Shown: piece after piece, positions 27,444-35,334 of the stretch | How the letters are laid out: each line of letters opens with the position of its first letter | How positions within the stretch are numbered: position 1 is the stretch's first letter | DNA from: a candidate division TA06 bacterium | GTDB lineage: Bacteria; Edwardsbacteria; AC1; EtOH8 | Length of the DNA: 64,000 nucleotides | Direction: 5' to 3' | NCBI GenBank assembly: GCA_016235665.1 | Contig: JACRJI010000011.1 | Span: 119,045 to 183,044, forward strand | The notes under the pieces: generated by a model | Told to the model about the DNA's origin: nothing | The model's input: only the letters and a program-made list of their open reading frames with translations | Databases searched by the model: none | Made by a program: the position numbers and the translations under genes

Positions 27444-28454
27444 ATGGAACGGGTTTGTATCAGGGACATCAGGTCGGACAATTTCACGGGTAAAGAGGTG
27501 ATAGATTTTTACGCCCTGCGCAAGATAGAGCTGAAGACCAAGGAATCGGACGGCAAGGCCTATCTTAACCTGGAACTGGGCGACGCCACCGGCCGGATCG
27601 ACGGTGTGATGTGGAATGAGGCCGAAAAGGCTTTCAAGGAAGTATCCCAGGGCGATGTGGTCCAGATCAAGGGCCTGGCCGGGAGATACAAGGACAATCC
27701 CCAGCTGCGGGTGGAGAACATCCGCAAGGCCGGAGAGGGCGAGTACAAACTGGAGTTCTTCATGCCCGGGTCCGAGAAGACCAGGCCCGAGCTGGAGGCC
27801 GGGATCAGGGCGGAGATGGCCGCGATCAGGAACCCTGCCCTGGCCAAGCTGCTGAAGGCGTTTTTCGACGACCCGGAGTTCCTGGATGGGTTTTTGGCGG
27901 CCCCGGCCGCCAAGCTGTGGCACCACGCCCACCTGGGAGGACTGGCCGAGCACACTTTGGGGGTCTGCCGGCTGGCCCGGGCCGCGCTCAACAACTACCA
28001 ATTATTGGACGCCGACCTGCTTTTGACCGGCTGTCTGCTGCACGACATGGGCAAGATGCGGGAGTTCGCCGTCACCACCTTCATAGACTATTCCGACGAG
28101 GGGCGGCTGGTGGGGCACGTGGTGCTGGGCGACCAGATGCTGATGGAGCGGATCGCCAAGGTCAAGGATTTTCCCAAGGAGCTGGAGAAGCGGCTGCGGC
28201 ATATGATTCTGGCCCACCACGGCGAGAAGGATAAGGGCAGCCCGGTGGTGCCTTCCACCCTGGAGGCGCTGATAGTGCACCACTGCGATTACATGGACTC
28301 CCACGCCGCGGCTTTTACCCGGATCATCAAGCGGGAGGGCCTGCAGAACAAGCGCTGGAGCGATTACGTCAATTTGATAGACCGTTATATATACCTGGCC
28401 AAGAGCGAGGCCCAGTCCGGCGGGGAACGGGAGAGCGAGCTGAAACTGTTTTAG
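27444..28454 (+). CDS. YhaM-like 3'-5' exoribonuclease (OB fold plus HD domain)
   Basis: 336 residues. Residues about 5-100 form an OB-fold nucleic-acid-binding domain (AYLNLELGDATGRIDGVMW). Residues about 150-310 are an HD phosphohydrolase domain with HHAHLGGLAEHTLGV, LLHDMGKM and a late MILAHHGEKDKGSPVVPSTLEALIVHHCDYMDS. This combination and order matches YhaM/CBF1 of Firmicutes, which trims RNA 3' ends. Start chosen from GGAGAG 7 bp upstream and from the promoter position. Confidence 0.8.
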   Translation: MERVCIRDIRSDNFTGKEVIDFYALRKIELKTKESDGKAYLNLELGDATGRIDGVMWNEAEKAFKEVSQGDVVQIKGLAGRYKDNPQLRVENIRKAGEGEYKLEFFMPGSEKTRPELEAGIRAEMAAIRNPALAKLLKAFFDDPEFLDGFLAAPAAKLWHHAHLGGLAEHTLGVCRLARAALNNYQLLDADLLLTGCLLHDMGKMREFAVTTFIDYSDEGRLVGHVVLGDQMLMERIAKVKDFPKELEKRLRHMILAHHGEKDKGSPVVPSTLEALIVHHCDYMDSHAAAFTRIIKREGLQNKRWSDYVNLIDRYIYLAKSEAQSGGERESELKLF

Positions 28455-28479
28455 CAGTCCCTCCGGGGAAATTACCAGG

Positions 28480-28570
28480 CAGGATATACAGGATTTATTT
28501 TATGAAAACATGGTTTCTGAAGCCTTCAGTATATTGTTGAATCCCGTTAATCATGTTAATCCTGTCTGTC
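28480..28570. repeat. Inverted GACAGGATTAACATGATT-type element
   Basis: GGCAGGATATACAGGATTTA near 28480 and the inverted GTTAATCATGTTAATCCTGTC near 28547-28567. The same unit flanks the long repeat at 5.9 kb. Confidence 0.55.
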
Positions 28571-28597
28571 CAGGAGTAATCAATGTACTATAGCCTC

Positions 28598-28626
28598 TTG
28601 CCAAAACCCAACAATTATGATATCAT
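28598..28626 (+). promoter_or_regulatory. Sigma70-like promoter of the mini-ferritin/ferredoxin pair
   Basis: TTGCCA (28598-28603), 17-bp spacer, TATCAT (28621-28626), 46 bp before the ATG at 28673, which has AAAGGAGAG as ribosome-binding site. Confidence 0.6.
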
Positions 28627-28672
28627 TATTTTTTAAACAGCGAACAAACAGAAAACATAAAAGGAGAGACCC

Positions 28673-28921
28673 ATGGAAGACCTGAAGCTGGCTAAAAAAC
28701 TGGTAAAAAGCCTTGATATGGCCATGAAATACGAAAGGATGGCCCAGGACCGTTATTCCCGGGAGGCCACCTATTCCTATGAGTATGACATCAAGTCATT
28801 GTTCAAGGCCCTGGTCTCCGAGGAACTGAAGCACGAGCGGATGCTGAACGCCAAGAAAAGCGAGATCATGAAGGATATCGCCCGGTTGGAAAAAGCAAAT
28901 AAAAACAAAGCCAAAAAATAA
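28673..28921 (+). CDS. Mini ferritin-like protein (two-helix, encapsulated-ferritin/rubrerythrin-like)
   Basis: 82 residues, predicted as two long helices. Helix 1 carries E21 in YERMAQDRYSREA and helix 2 carries E51 and H54 in LVSEELKHERML. The spacing E-30-E-3-H, with Tyr seven residues after the first Glu, equals that of encapsulated ferritin (E32, E62, H65, Y39), where two chains build one di-iron site. Rubrerythrin has the same signature duplicated in one chain. The C-terminus is only a Lys/Ala/Asn tail. It lies 18 bp upstream of a ferredoxin gene, suggesting shared iron or redox work. Confidence 0.55.
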   Translation: MEDLKLAKKLVKSLDMAMKYERMAQDRYSREATYSYEYDIKSLFKALVSEELKHERMLNAKKSEIMKDIARLEKANKNKAKK

Positions 28922-28939
28922 AAGAAAGGAAACACGAAC

Positions 28940-29125
28940 ATGCCCGGAAAACTTCCAAAAATTGATCTCGATGCCTGCATTGGCTGCGGAGCCTGCGTGG
29001 GCGCCTGCCCGGTAAGCGCTTTGGATATGGACGGCGACAAGGCCAAACTGGTGAAGCCCGAGGCCTGCACCAGTTGCGGAGCTTGCGTGGACGCCTGCCC
29101 GGTCTCCTGCATAGTCCTGGCCTGA
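28940..29125 (+). CDS. 2[4Fe-4S] ferredoxin
   Basis: 61 residues with two CxxCxxCxxxCP motifs (CIGCGACVGACP and CTSCGACVDACP), the clostridial-type low-potential electron carrier. Complete and compact. Forms a two-gene operon with the mini ferritin-like gene. It could donate electrons to ThiC or to tungsten/molybdenum enzymes, but no specific partner is visible. Confidence 0.95.
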   Translation: MPGKLPKIDLDACIGCGACVGACPVSALDMDGDKAKLVKPEACTSCGACVDACPVSCIVLA

Positions 29126-29165
29126 TCCTTTCTGAATGAAATCGCTAACTGTTTTAGGTGATAGA

Positions 29166-29816
29166 ATGAAAAAGCATACGATTCTGATGACGGCCCTGAT
29201 CCTGGCCCTGGCGGCCGGAGCCAATGCCATGACCATCAACGGCGGGGCGGCCTGGTTCAATCCAACCGGGGTGGAAGGAAGCGGCGCAGTGCTGTTCTCC
29301 CTGGGAGCCGGCCAGCGGGTGGATCAGATGGTGATGGCCAACATCCAGCTGGATTTCATGAACAAGACATTTACCAAGGAACTGAGCACCACGGTGGATC
29401 TTGATACCTCGTCGATCGTGACCCTTTCTACCCGGGAAGTGGCCTACAAGCATTCGGTCAAATATTTCCCCGTCAGCGCCGGAGTGGTCATTACCCTGCC
29501 GGTGGACATAACCTACAGCATCAAGCCCTTCATTGAAGGACGGGTGGGGTACGGTTTTGCCAATGTTTCTTACGATTATAACGAAACAACCTATGACATC
29601 CCGGATACCAGCCGGCCCGAAAGCGGCAATTATACCGGATTCGGCTGGAGGCTGGCCGGAGGCATCAGGCTGAGCCTTGGTTCCCGTAGCGGTCTGACAT
29701 TGGGAGCTTTCTACAACGGAAATACCGTTTCCCGCAGCCAGGATTCCAACACCTTCGTAGACCTGGAGATGTCCGGACTGGGGCTGGGAGCCTCCCTGGA
29801 ACTCAGCGGATTCTAA
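29166..29816 (+). CDS. Outer-membrane beta-barrel protein (small porin/OmpA-like)
   Basis: 216 residues. Signal peptide MKKHTILMTALILALAAGANA then about eight amphipathic strands, ending LGASLELSGF with a terminal Phe. Strands such as FIEGRVGYGFANVSYDY and TGFGWRLAGGIRLSLGSRSGLTLGAFY are typical of an eight-stranded OmpA/OmpW-like barrel. ATG 29166 is chosen because it begins the signal peptide; an upstream in-frame ATG would place charged residues in front. Confidence 0.75.
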   Translation: MKKHTILMTALILALAAGANAMTINGGAAWFNPTGVEGSGAVLFSLGAGQRVDQMVMANIQLDFMNKTFTKELSTTVDLDTSSIVTLSTREVAYKHSVKYFPVSAGVVITLPVDITYSIKPFIEGRVGYGFANVSYDYNETTYDIPDTSRPESGNYTGFGWRLAGGIRLSLGSRSGLTLGAFYNGNTVSRSQDSNTFVDLEMSGLGLGASLELSGF

Positions 29817-29837
29817 ATTTGTTGCATAAAAACAGTT

Positions 29838-29870
29838 AAAAGCCCCCCGCCTTAAGGCGGGGGGCTTTTT
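29838..29870. terminator. Bidirectional terminator between the barrel gene and recG
   Basis: Perfect palindrome with 16-bp arms (29838-29853 and 29854-29869; effective loop TTAA) flanked by A and T runs, placed between convergent genes. Confidence 0.93.
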
Positions 29871-29871
29871 G

Positions 29872-31923
29872 TTACCCGGTTTGGATCAACTCTTGCGCAT
29901 CGGGGAAATGGAATTTAAGGTTGTGGTCCAGAAAGTCCTGTTCATCAGTTGATAAAACCTTTTGCATTGTCTCCAGGGCCAGCTGTTTGGCCGGGGCCAC
30001 CAAACGGGCGTCGGCGATCAGGTCGGTGATCTTCAAGGCCGGCAGGCCGTGCTGGCGGGTGCCCCAGAGTTCTCCGGGGCCTCTGATCTTAAGGTCCTCC
30101 TCCGCGATCTTGAAACCGTCCGATGTGCTCTGCATTATACTCAAGCGCGCTTGGGCCTCCGGTGTAGACTTTTGGCCGGACATCAGGATGCAGTACGACT
30201 TGTGCCGGCCCCGGCCCACCCGGCCCCTCAGCTGGTGCAGCTGGGAGAGGCCAAAGCGCTCGGCGTGCTCGATCACCATCACCGTGGCATTGGGCACATC
30301 GATGCCCACTTCTATCACCGTGGTGGCCACCAGCAGCTGAATGGCGCCCCGGCGGAATTCCTCCATCACCTGCTGGCGCTCATCAAAGGCCAGCTGGCCG
30401 TGGATCAGCCCGGTCTTGAAACCATTGAAGACATCGTCGCTCAGGTGCCGGTGCATCTTGATGGCGGCCTTGAGATCGGTCTTCTCCGATTCCTCGATGA
30501 TGGGATAGATCACATATATCTGCCGCCCGGCCTTCATCTGATCGCCCAGGAAGGTGTAGACCTTGGCCCGGTTGGTTTCCGATGTCACTTTGGTGATAAT
30601 GGGCTGGCGGCCGGGAGGCAGTTCGTCTATCACCGAGATGTCCAGGTCGCCGTAGGCGGTCATGGCCAGGGTGCGGGGAATGGGGGTAGCGGTCATCACC
30701 AGCAGGTGGGGATCTTTTCCCTTGGCCCGGATCTTGGCCCTCTGGGCCACCCCGAAACGGTGCTGTTCGTCGATGATGGCCAAAGCCAGGGCCTTGAAGT
30801 TCACCTGTTCCTGGATCAAAGCGTGGGTGCCTATGGCCAGCAGTATCTCGCCCGATCCCAGTTTGCGGTAGATCTCCTTTTTTTCGGCTGGCGGGGTTTT
30901 GCTGGTCAGCAGGGCGGAGGTGATGGTCAACTTGTCCAGCCAGGGCTTGATCCCGGCATAATGCTGTTCGGCCAGGATCTCGGTGGGGGCCATCAAGGCG
31001 GTCTGCAGGTTCTGGCCGGCCGCCTGGATCAGGGCGGCAAAGGCCACCAGGGTCTTGCCGGAGCCCACATCGCCCTGAAGCAGGCGGTGCATGGGCTTGG
31101 TCTGGGAAAGGTCTCCGGTTATCTCCCGCACCACCCGTTCCTGGGCCTCAGTTGGCTTGAAGGGGATGACCGATTCGAATCTCTTGCGCCAGTCCGGCGA
31201 TATTATGGGAACGGCCCGGGCCAGCCCGGAGAAGTTCTTCCGGCGCTGCAGCAGCAGGACCTGCAGATAGAAAAGTTCCTCGAAGGCCAGGCGCTCCCGG
31301 GCTTTTTGGGCGAACTGGGCGCTTTGGGGAAAATGAATCTCCTGGACGGCATTCTTCAGAGGCATCAATCCCCGGTTCTGGATCACTGATTCAGGCAAGG
31401 ATTCGGTAACATCAGACAGATGCCCTTCCATGGTAGCTTTGAGCACGGTCCGGATCTGCCGGGCCGACAGCCCGGCGGTGGAAGGGTGCAGGGGAACAAT
31501 GCGCCCGGTGTGGATCAGCTCGGCATCCTCGTCGTCTATGACCTCGTATTCGGGGTTCAGGAAGACCAATCCCCGGTCGTATTTGGCGGAACCGCTCAAG
31601 ACCACGGTCTGGCCGATCTCGAACCTGTCCTTTAAATAGGTCTGGTTGAACCATTTGACTGGCAAAAAACCTGAGTCATCGTTGATCATCAGGTTGAAAA
31701 TGGTAAAGCCCCGCCGGGCGTAATTGACGCTTTTGCCGGAGACCTTTCCTATTACCGTGGCATCCTGGCCGGGATGGAGGTCGGCGATCTTGGTGAATAT
31801 ACTGCGGTCAATGTAGCGGCGGGGGGCATGATAGAACAGGTCGCGCACCGTAAAGATGCCCAGCTTGTGGAACAGCTCAGCCCGCTTGGGGCCAACCCCT
31901 TTTATGTATTGGATCTCGGTCAA
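29872..31923 (-). CDS. recG: ATP-dependent DNA helicase RecG
   Basis: 683 residues. It regresses stalled forks and branch-migrates Holliday structures. N-terminal helix-hairpin-helix YIKGVGPKRAELFHKLGI, wedge OB domain (about 60-155), then SF2 motifs: Walker A GDVGSGKT, DEQH box IIDEQHRFGV, TATPIPRTLAM, and C-terminal QLRGRVGRGRHKSYC. The start codon is TTG (31921-31923); no ATG is available and no good Shine-Dalgarno is seen, so the N-terminus is slightly uncertain. Confidence 0.95.
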   Translation of the reverse strand: MTEIQYIKGVGPKRAELFHKLGIFTVRDLFYHAPRRYIDRSIFTKIADLHPGQDATVIGKVSGKSVNYARRGFTIFNLMINDDSGFLPVKWFNQTYLKDRFEIGQTVVLSGSAKYDRGLVFLNPEYEVIDDEDAELIHTGRIVPLHPSTAGLSARQIRTVLKATMEGHLSDVTESLPESVIQNRGLMPLKNAVQEIHFPQSAQFAQKARERLAFEELFYLQVLLLQRRKNFSGLARAVPIISPDWRKRFESVIPFKPTEAQERVVREITGDLSQTKPMHRLLQGDVGSGKTLVAFAALIQAAGQNLQTALMAPTEILAEQHYAGIKPWLDKLTITSALLTSKTPPAEKKEIYRKLGSGEILLAIGTHALIQEQVNFKALALAIIDEQHRFGVAQRAKIRAKGKDPHLLVMTATPIPRTLAMTAYGDLDISVIDELPPGRQPIITKVTSETNRAKVYTFLGDQMKAGRQIYVIYPIIEESEKTDLKAAIKMHRHLSDDVFNGFKTGLIHGQLAFDERQQVMEEFRRGAIQLLVATTVIEVGIDVPNATVMVIEHAERFGLSQLHQLRGRVGRGRHKSYCILMSGQKSTPEAQARLSIMQSTSDGFKIAEEDLKIRGPGELWGTRQHGLPALKITDLIADARLVAPAKQLALETMQKVLSTDEQDFLDHNLKFHFPDAQELIQTG

Positions 31924-31948
31924 AGCAGATTTTCTGGTATTTTTGATT

Positions 31949-31976
31949 AAAACCGAGGGAGTTCTTCCTCGGTTTT
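31949..31976 (-). terminator. Terminator between mglA and recG
   Basis: Ten-bp stem AAAACCGAGG / CCTCGGTTTT with 8-nt loop and A/T runs on both sides. It would end the mglA transcript. Confidence 0.7.
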
Positions 31977-32048
31977 ATGTTATTGCAACAACTTGCGGTT
32001 ATTTGTAATGTAGACGCAAATTAAGGTATTAGTTTATTGTTCGGTTTT

Positions 32049-32639
32049 TTAACTGATCCTTTTCCCTACATTCCCCAGCACCATCTTGGACAGGGCTTTC
32101 AAAGTGTCCAGCACCCCGATGCCCTGGTTGGCCACGGCCTCAAAATAGGGGAAACCCTGGGGGTTAAGCTTGGTGTTCAATTCGTCCAGGGTGACGGTGT
32201 TGGGCAGGTCGCGCTTGTTGTACTGCAGAACCAGGGGCAGACTTTCCAGGGTTAGCTTCATCTCGGCCAGGTTCTCTCCCAGGTTCTTAAAACTTTCCAG
32301 GGTGTCTCCAAAACGCTCGGTCTGGGAGTCGGCCACGAACACGATGCCGTCCACCCCCCGCAGAACTAATTTGCGCGAGGCATTGTAGAACACCTGGCCC
32401 GGTACGGTGTACAAATGGAATTTGGTCTTAAAACCGTGGATGCTTCCCAGGTCCAATGGCATGAAGTCAAAGAACAGGGTCCGGTCCAGTTCGGTGGCCA
32501 GCGATATCAGCTGGCCCTTGGAGCCGGGGGAGACCTTCTCGTAGATATAGCGCAGGTTGGTGGTCTTTCCGCCCAGGCCCGGGCCGTAAAATACCAGCTT
32601 GCAGCTTATTTCGTGGGAGGCTTGATTGATCAGGGCCAT
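32049..32639 (-). CDS. mglA: MglA-like Ras-type GTPase
   Basis: 196 residues. P-loop GPGLGGKTTNL in ALINQASHEISCKLVFYGPG, switch region with a TVPGQVFYNASRKLVLRGVDG segment, and NKRD specificity motif in LQYNKRDLP. These are hallmarks of MglA, the polarity switch for gliding motility and pilus placement in Myxococcus and widespread in candidate phyla. The P-loop Cys of many MglA proteins is Gly here. ATG 32639 is the first ATG; an upstream TTG would add five residues. No MglB GAP gene is adjacent. Confidence 0.88.
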   Translation of the reverse strand: MALINQASHEISCKLVFYGPGLGGKTTNLRYIYEKVSPGSKGQLISLATELDRTLFFDFMPLDLGSIHGFKTKFHLYTVPGQVFYNASRKLVLRGVDGIVFVADSQTERFGDTLESFKNLGENLAEMKLTLESLPLVLQYNKRDLPNTVTLDELNTKLNPQGFPYFEAVANQGIGVLDTLKALSKMVLGNVGKRIS

Positions 32640-32686
32640 AGCATTAAAGTTCAAAGATTAATGATTATCTGATTTCATTCTAATAT

Positions 32687-32740
32687 AACTCAACCCCTTA
32701 ATCCCCTTCTCTTACCAAGAGAAGGGGCGGGGGATGAGTT
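32687..32740. repeat. Palindromic element family, copy B
   Basis: AACTCAACCCC start, inner arms CCCCTTCTCTT / AAGAGAAGGGG and GGGATGAGTT end, the shortest and cleanest copy. Between glgA and mglA. Confidence 0.85.
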
Positions 32741-32756
32741 ATAGCCTAACTAAAAA

Positions 32757-34223
32757 CTATTTCTCCTGAAGCAACGAGTAGTACAGCTCCTGATATTTTA
32801 TGGCCGACCGGTCCCAGGAAAAGTCTCCGGCCATGGCCTGTCTGGTCAGAAGTGCCCATTCTTCTTTTTTGCGGTAAACCTGCAAGGCCCTTTTGACCGC
32901 CGATACCAGTTCCGGGGAATTGAACCCGTCGAACAGGAAGCCATTGGAATCGGAGAAGGACGGCTCATAGTCCACTATGGTGTCGGCCAGTCCGCCGGTC
33001 CTTCTGGCCACCGGGATGCTGCCGTACCGCAGGGCGATCATCTGGCCCAGGCCGCAGGGCTCGTAAAGCGAGGGCATCAGGAACATGTCTGATCCGGCGT
33101 ACATCAGATGGGAAAGGGCGGGATCGAAGATGAGGCTCAATCCAAAATTCTGGGGGTAGAGGCGTTTCTTCCGCTCAAAGGCATCGTGATACCTTTGTTC
33201 CCCCGTTCCCAGCACGGCCAGGTCACAGCCTAGTTCCACCAGCTCATCCACGGCTTCCAGCACCAGGTCGCAGCCTTTTTGGCTGGCCAGCCTGGTGACC
33301 ATGGCCAGCAGGGGGCGGTTCCCGGAATGGACCAATCCCAGCTTTTTGTAGAGGATGCGCTTAATGGTGTTCTTGTTGGCTGTCCGGGCCTGATCATAGT
33401 TCAGCGTCAGGTATTTGTCGGAGGCCGGGTCCCATTCAATAGAATCGATCCCGTTGATGATGCCGGTCAGGATGTTTTCCCTGGCCTTAAGCGCCCCGTC
33501 CAGCTGAAAGCCCTGTTCAGGGGTCAGTATCTCCCGGGCATAAGTGGGGCTGACCGTGGTCAGCCGGTCGGAGAAGAATATCCCGCCCTTGAGATAATTC
33601 ACCTGGCCGTAAAATTCCAGCCCATCCAGGGCGAAGCATTTTTCCGGCAGTCCGGTCAGCGCATATTGCTCTTTTGGGAACACGCCCTGATATGCCAGGT
33701 TGTGGATGGTAAAAACAGTTTTTGCCTTTTCCCAAAACATTTTTCGGCCGGGACTGCATATGATCAGGGCCGGGATCAGGCCGGTCTGCCAGTCGTGGCA
33801 GTGGACCACATCGGGCGGCTGTTCCAAAGTTTCGATCAGTTCAATGGCGGCCCGGCAGAAAAGGGCGAAGCGGAAGGCGTTGTCCGGGTAATCTCCGGCA
33901 GCAGTGCCGTAAAGCTCGGGGCGGTTCGAGAATGCCGGATGTTCCAGAAGTAAAGTATTGATGCCCGGCAGGTGATCTGACCTAAGGATATTGATGCGGT
34001 GGCTGGCATCTTCGAGGGAACAGGTCACAGCCTTTCCGGTCTCAGTGACATTGAACTTCCGGCGGTCAACTATCCGGTAGGCCGGCAAAATGACTGTGTT
34101 CTGATGGCCCAACCGGGCCAAGGCCTGAGGCAGGGCTCCGGTCACATCGGCCAGTCCCCCGGTCTTGGCATAGGGATGGACCTCGGAGGAAACAGTCACT
34201 ATGTGCAATGGCCGCCGGCTCAA
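32757..34223 (-). CDS. glgA: Glycogen synthase (ADP-glucose type)
   Basis: 488 residues, GT5 family. It extends alpha-1,4-glucan from ADP-glucose. N-terminal VSSEVHPYAKTGGLADVTGALP holds the KTGGL glucosyl-acceptor/ADP-binding motif. The C-terminal half has MVTRLASQKGCDLV and PSLYEPCGLGQMIALRYGSIPVARRTGGLADTI. The start is TTG 34223, overlapping the galT stop (TTGA), so the pair is translationally coupled and feeds sugar phosphates to glycogen. Confidence 0.93.
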   Translation of the reverse strand: MSRRPLHIVTVSSEVHPYAKTGGLADVTGALPQALARLGHQNTVILPAYRIVDRRKFNVTETGKAVTCSLEDASHRINILRSDHLPGINTLLLEHPAFSNRPELYGTAAGDYPDNAFRFALFCRAAIELIETLEQPPDVVHCHDWQTGLIPALIICSPGRKMFWEKAKTVFTIHNLAYQGVFPKEQYALTGLPEKCFALDGLEFYGQVNYLKGGIFFSDRLTTVSPTYAREILTPEQGFQLDGALKARENILTGIINGIDSIEWDPASDKYLTLNYDQARTANKNTIKRILYKKLGLVHSGNRPLLAMVTRLASQKGCDLVLEAVDELVELGCDLAVLGTGEQRYHDAFERKKRLYPQNFGLSLIFDPALSHLMYAGSDMFLMPSLYEPCGLGQMIALRYGSIPVARRTGGLADTIVDYEPSFSDSNGFLFDGFNSPELVSAVKRALQVYRKKEEWALLTRQAMAGDFSWDRSAIKYQELYYSLLQEK

Positions 34224-35221
34224 CCTATCTCCACCTCCCGCAGAAACTGGGCGTACTCCTCGGGCGGAGTGGGGTTGATGTAAAACCCGGTTCCCCGCTC
34301 AAACCCGGCCACCCGGGTAAGGCGCGGCATTATCTCCATGTGCCAGTGAAAATGCTGGAGCCCGGACATCTGACAGGGGGCGGTATGCAGCACCAGGTTG
34401 TAAGGAGGATTGCTGACCGAGGCCTTGATGCGGAGCAGGGTCTCCTTAAGTATGGCGGCCAACAGGGCCAGATCGGCGGGGGTGATGTTCTCAAAATTGG
34501 ATTCGTGCTTCTTGGGCATAAGCCAGCATTCAAAGGGGAAACGTGCGGCAAAGGGGGCGATGGAGATGAAGTTTTCGTTTTCCAGCACCAGCCGGCGGCG
34601 GTCTTCGGTTTCCTGCTTGACTATGTCGCAGAAAACGCAACGTTCCTTGTAATTATAGTATTCCTGGGCTCCGGCCAGTTCTTCATTGATAGACTTGGGA
34701 ACGATGGGTGTGGCTATCAGCTGGCTGTGACTGTGCTCCAGCGAGGCTCCGGCCCGGTAACCCTGGTTCTTGAATATCATCAAATATTTCAGGCGGGTAT
34801 CCCGCTTCAGATCCTGCATCCGGGAAACGTAGGCGGATAAAATGTTCTGGATGTGCGGTATGTCCAGGTCGGATAAAAACCGGTTGTGTTCAGGCATTTC
34901 CACGATTATCTCGTGGGCCCCGATGCCGGACATCTTGTCGTAAAGCCCTTCGCCGGATTTCTCCAGTTCTCCTTCCACCCTTAAGGCCGGGTATTTGTTG
35001 GCGATCACCCTTAACTGCCAGCCGGGGGAGTTGGGGGCTGTTTCCGGCGGCCTGACGGCCAGGATCTCGGGCGTGGTCAGGTGCTCCTGGCCGTAGCAAA
35101 AGGGGCAGGAGCCATGGATTACCGCCGGGGCGGGGATCTCATAATCCACCGGGCGTTTTCCCCTCTCGGTGGAGATTATCACCCAGCGGCCGATGATGGG
35201 GTCTTTGCGCAGTTCTGGCAT
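34220..35221 (-). CDS. galT: Galactose-1-phosphate uridylyltransferase
   Basis: 333 residues, HIT superfamily. Catalytic histidine triad LEHSHSQLIATP, N-terminal MPELRKDPIIGRWVIISTERGKRP, and a second-half HFHWHMEIMPRL. Cys pairs CPFC and CVFC are probable zinc ligands. ATG 35221 is used because the upstream in-frame codon is TTG. As in several bacteria with galT beside glgA, it may act broadly on hexose-1-phosphates. Confidence 0.9.
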   Translation of the reverse strand: MPELRKDPIIGRWVIISTERGKRPVDYEIPAPAVIHGSCPFCYGQEHLTTPEILAVRPPETAPNSPGWQLRVIANKYPALRVEGELEKSGEGLYDKMSGIGAHEIIVEMPEHNRFLSDLDIPHIQNILSAYVSRMQDLKRDTRLKYLMIFKNQGYRAGASLEHSHSQLIATPIVPKSINEELAGAQEYYNYKERCVFCDIVKQETEDRRRLVLENENFISIAPFAARFPFECWLMPKKHESNFENITPADLALLAAILKETLLRIKASVSNPPYNLVLHTAPCQMSGLQHFHWHMEIMPRLTRVAGFERGTGFYINPTPPEEYAQFLREVEIG

Positions 35222-35282
35222 AATCAATTATTATCAGTTGAACTTAAATTATATCTGCTAATTATTGTAAAGTCAATGAAAT

Positions 35283-35310
35283 AAGAGGCCGGTTATAAAA
35301 CCGGCCTCTT
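35283..35310 (-). terminator. Hairpin after the foldase gene
   Basis: Twelve-bp stem AAGAGGCCGGTT / AACCGGCCTCTT with a 4-nt loop. On the minus strand it is followed by ATTTCATTG, a weak U run. Confidence 0.65.
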
Positions 35311-35334
35311 GAGAACTGATCGGGGGCAATGAAA

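Noticed and set aside
29962..31389. 475-codon open frame on the plus strand opposite recG
   Set aside because: recG has all helicase motifs on the other strand; the plus-strand protein is low-complexity.
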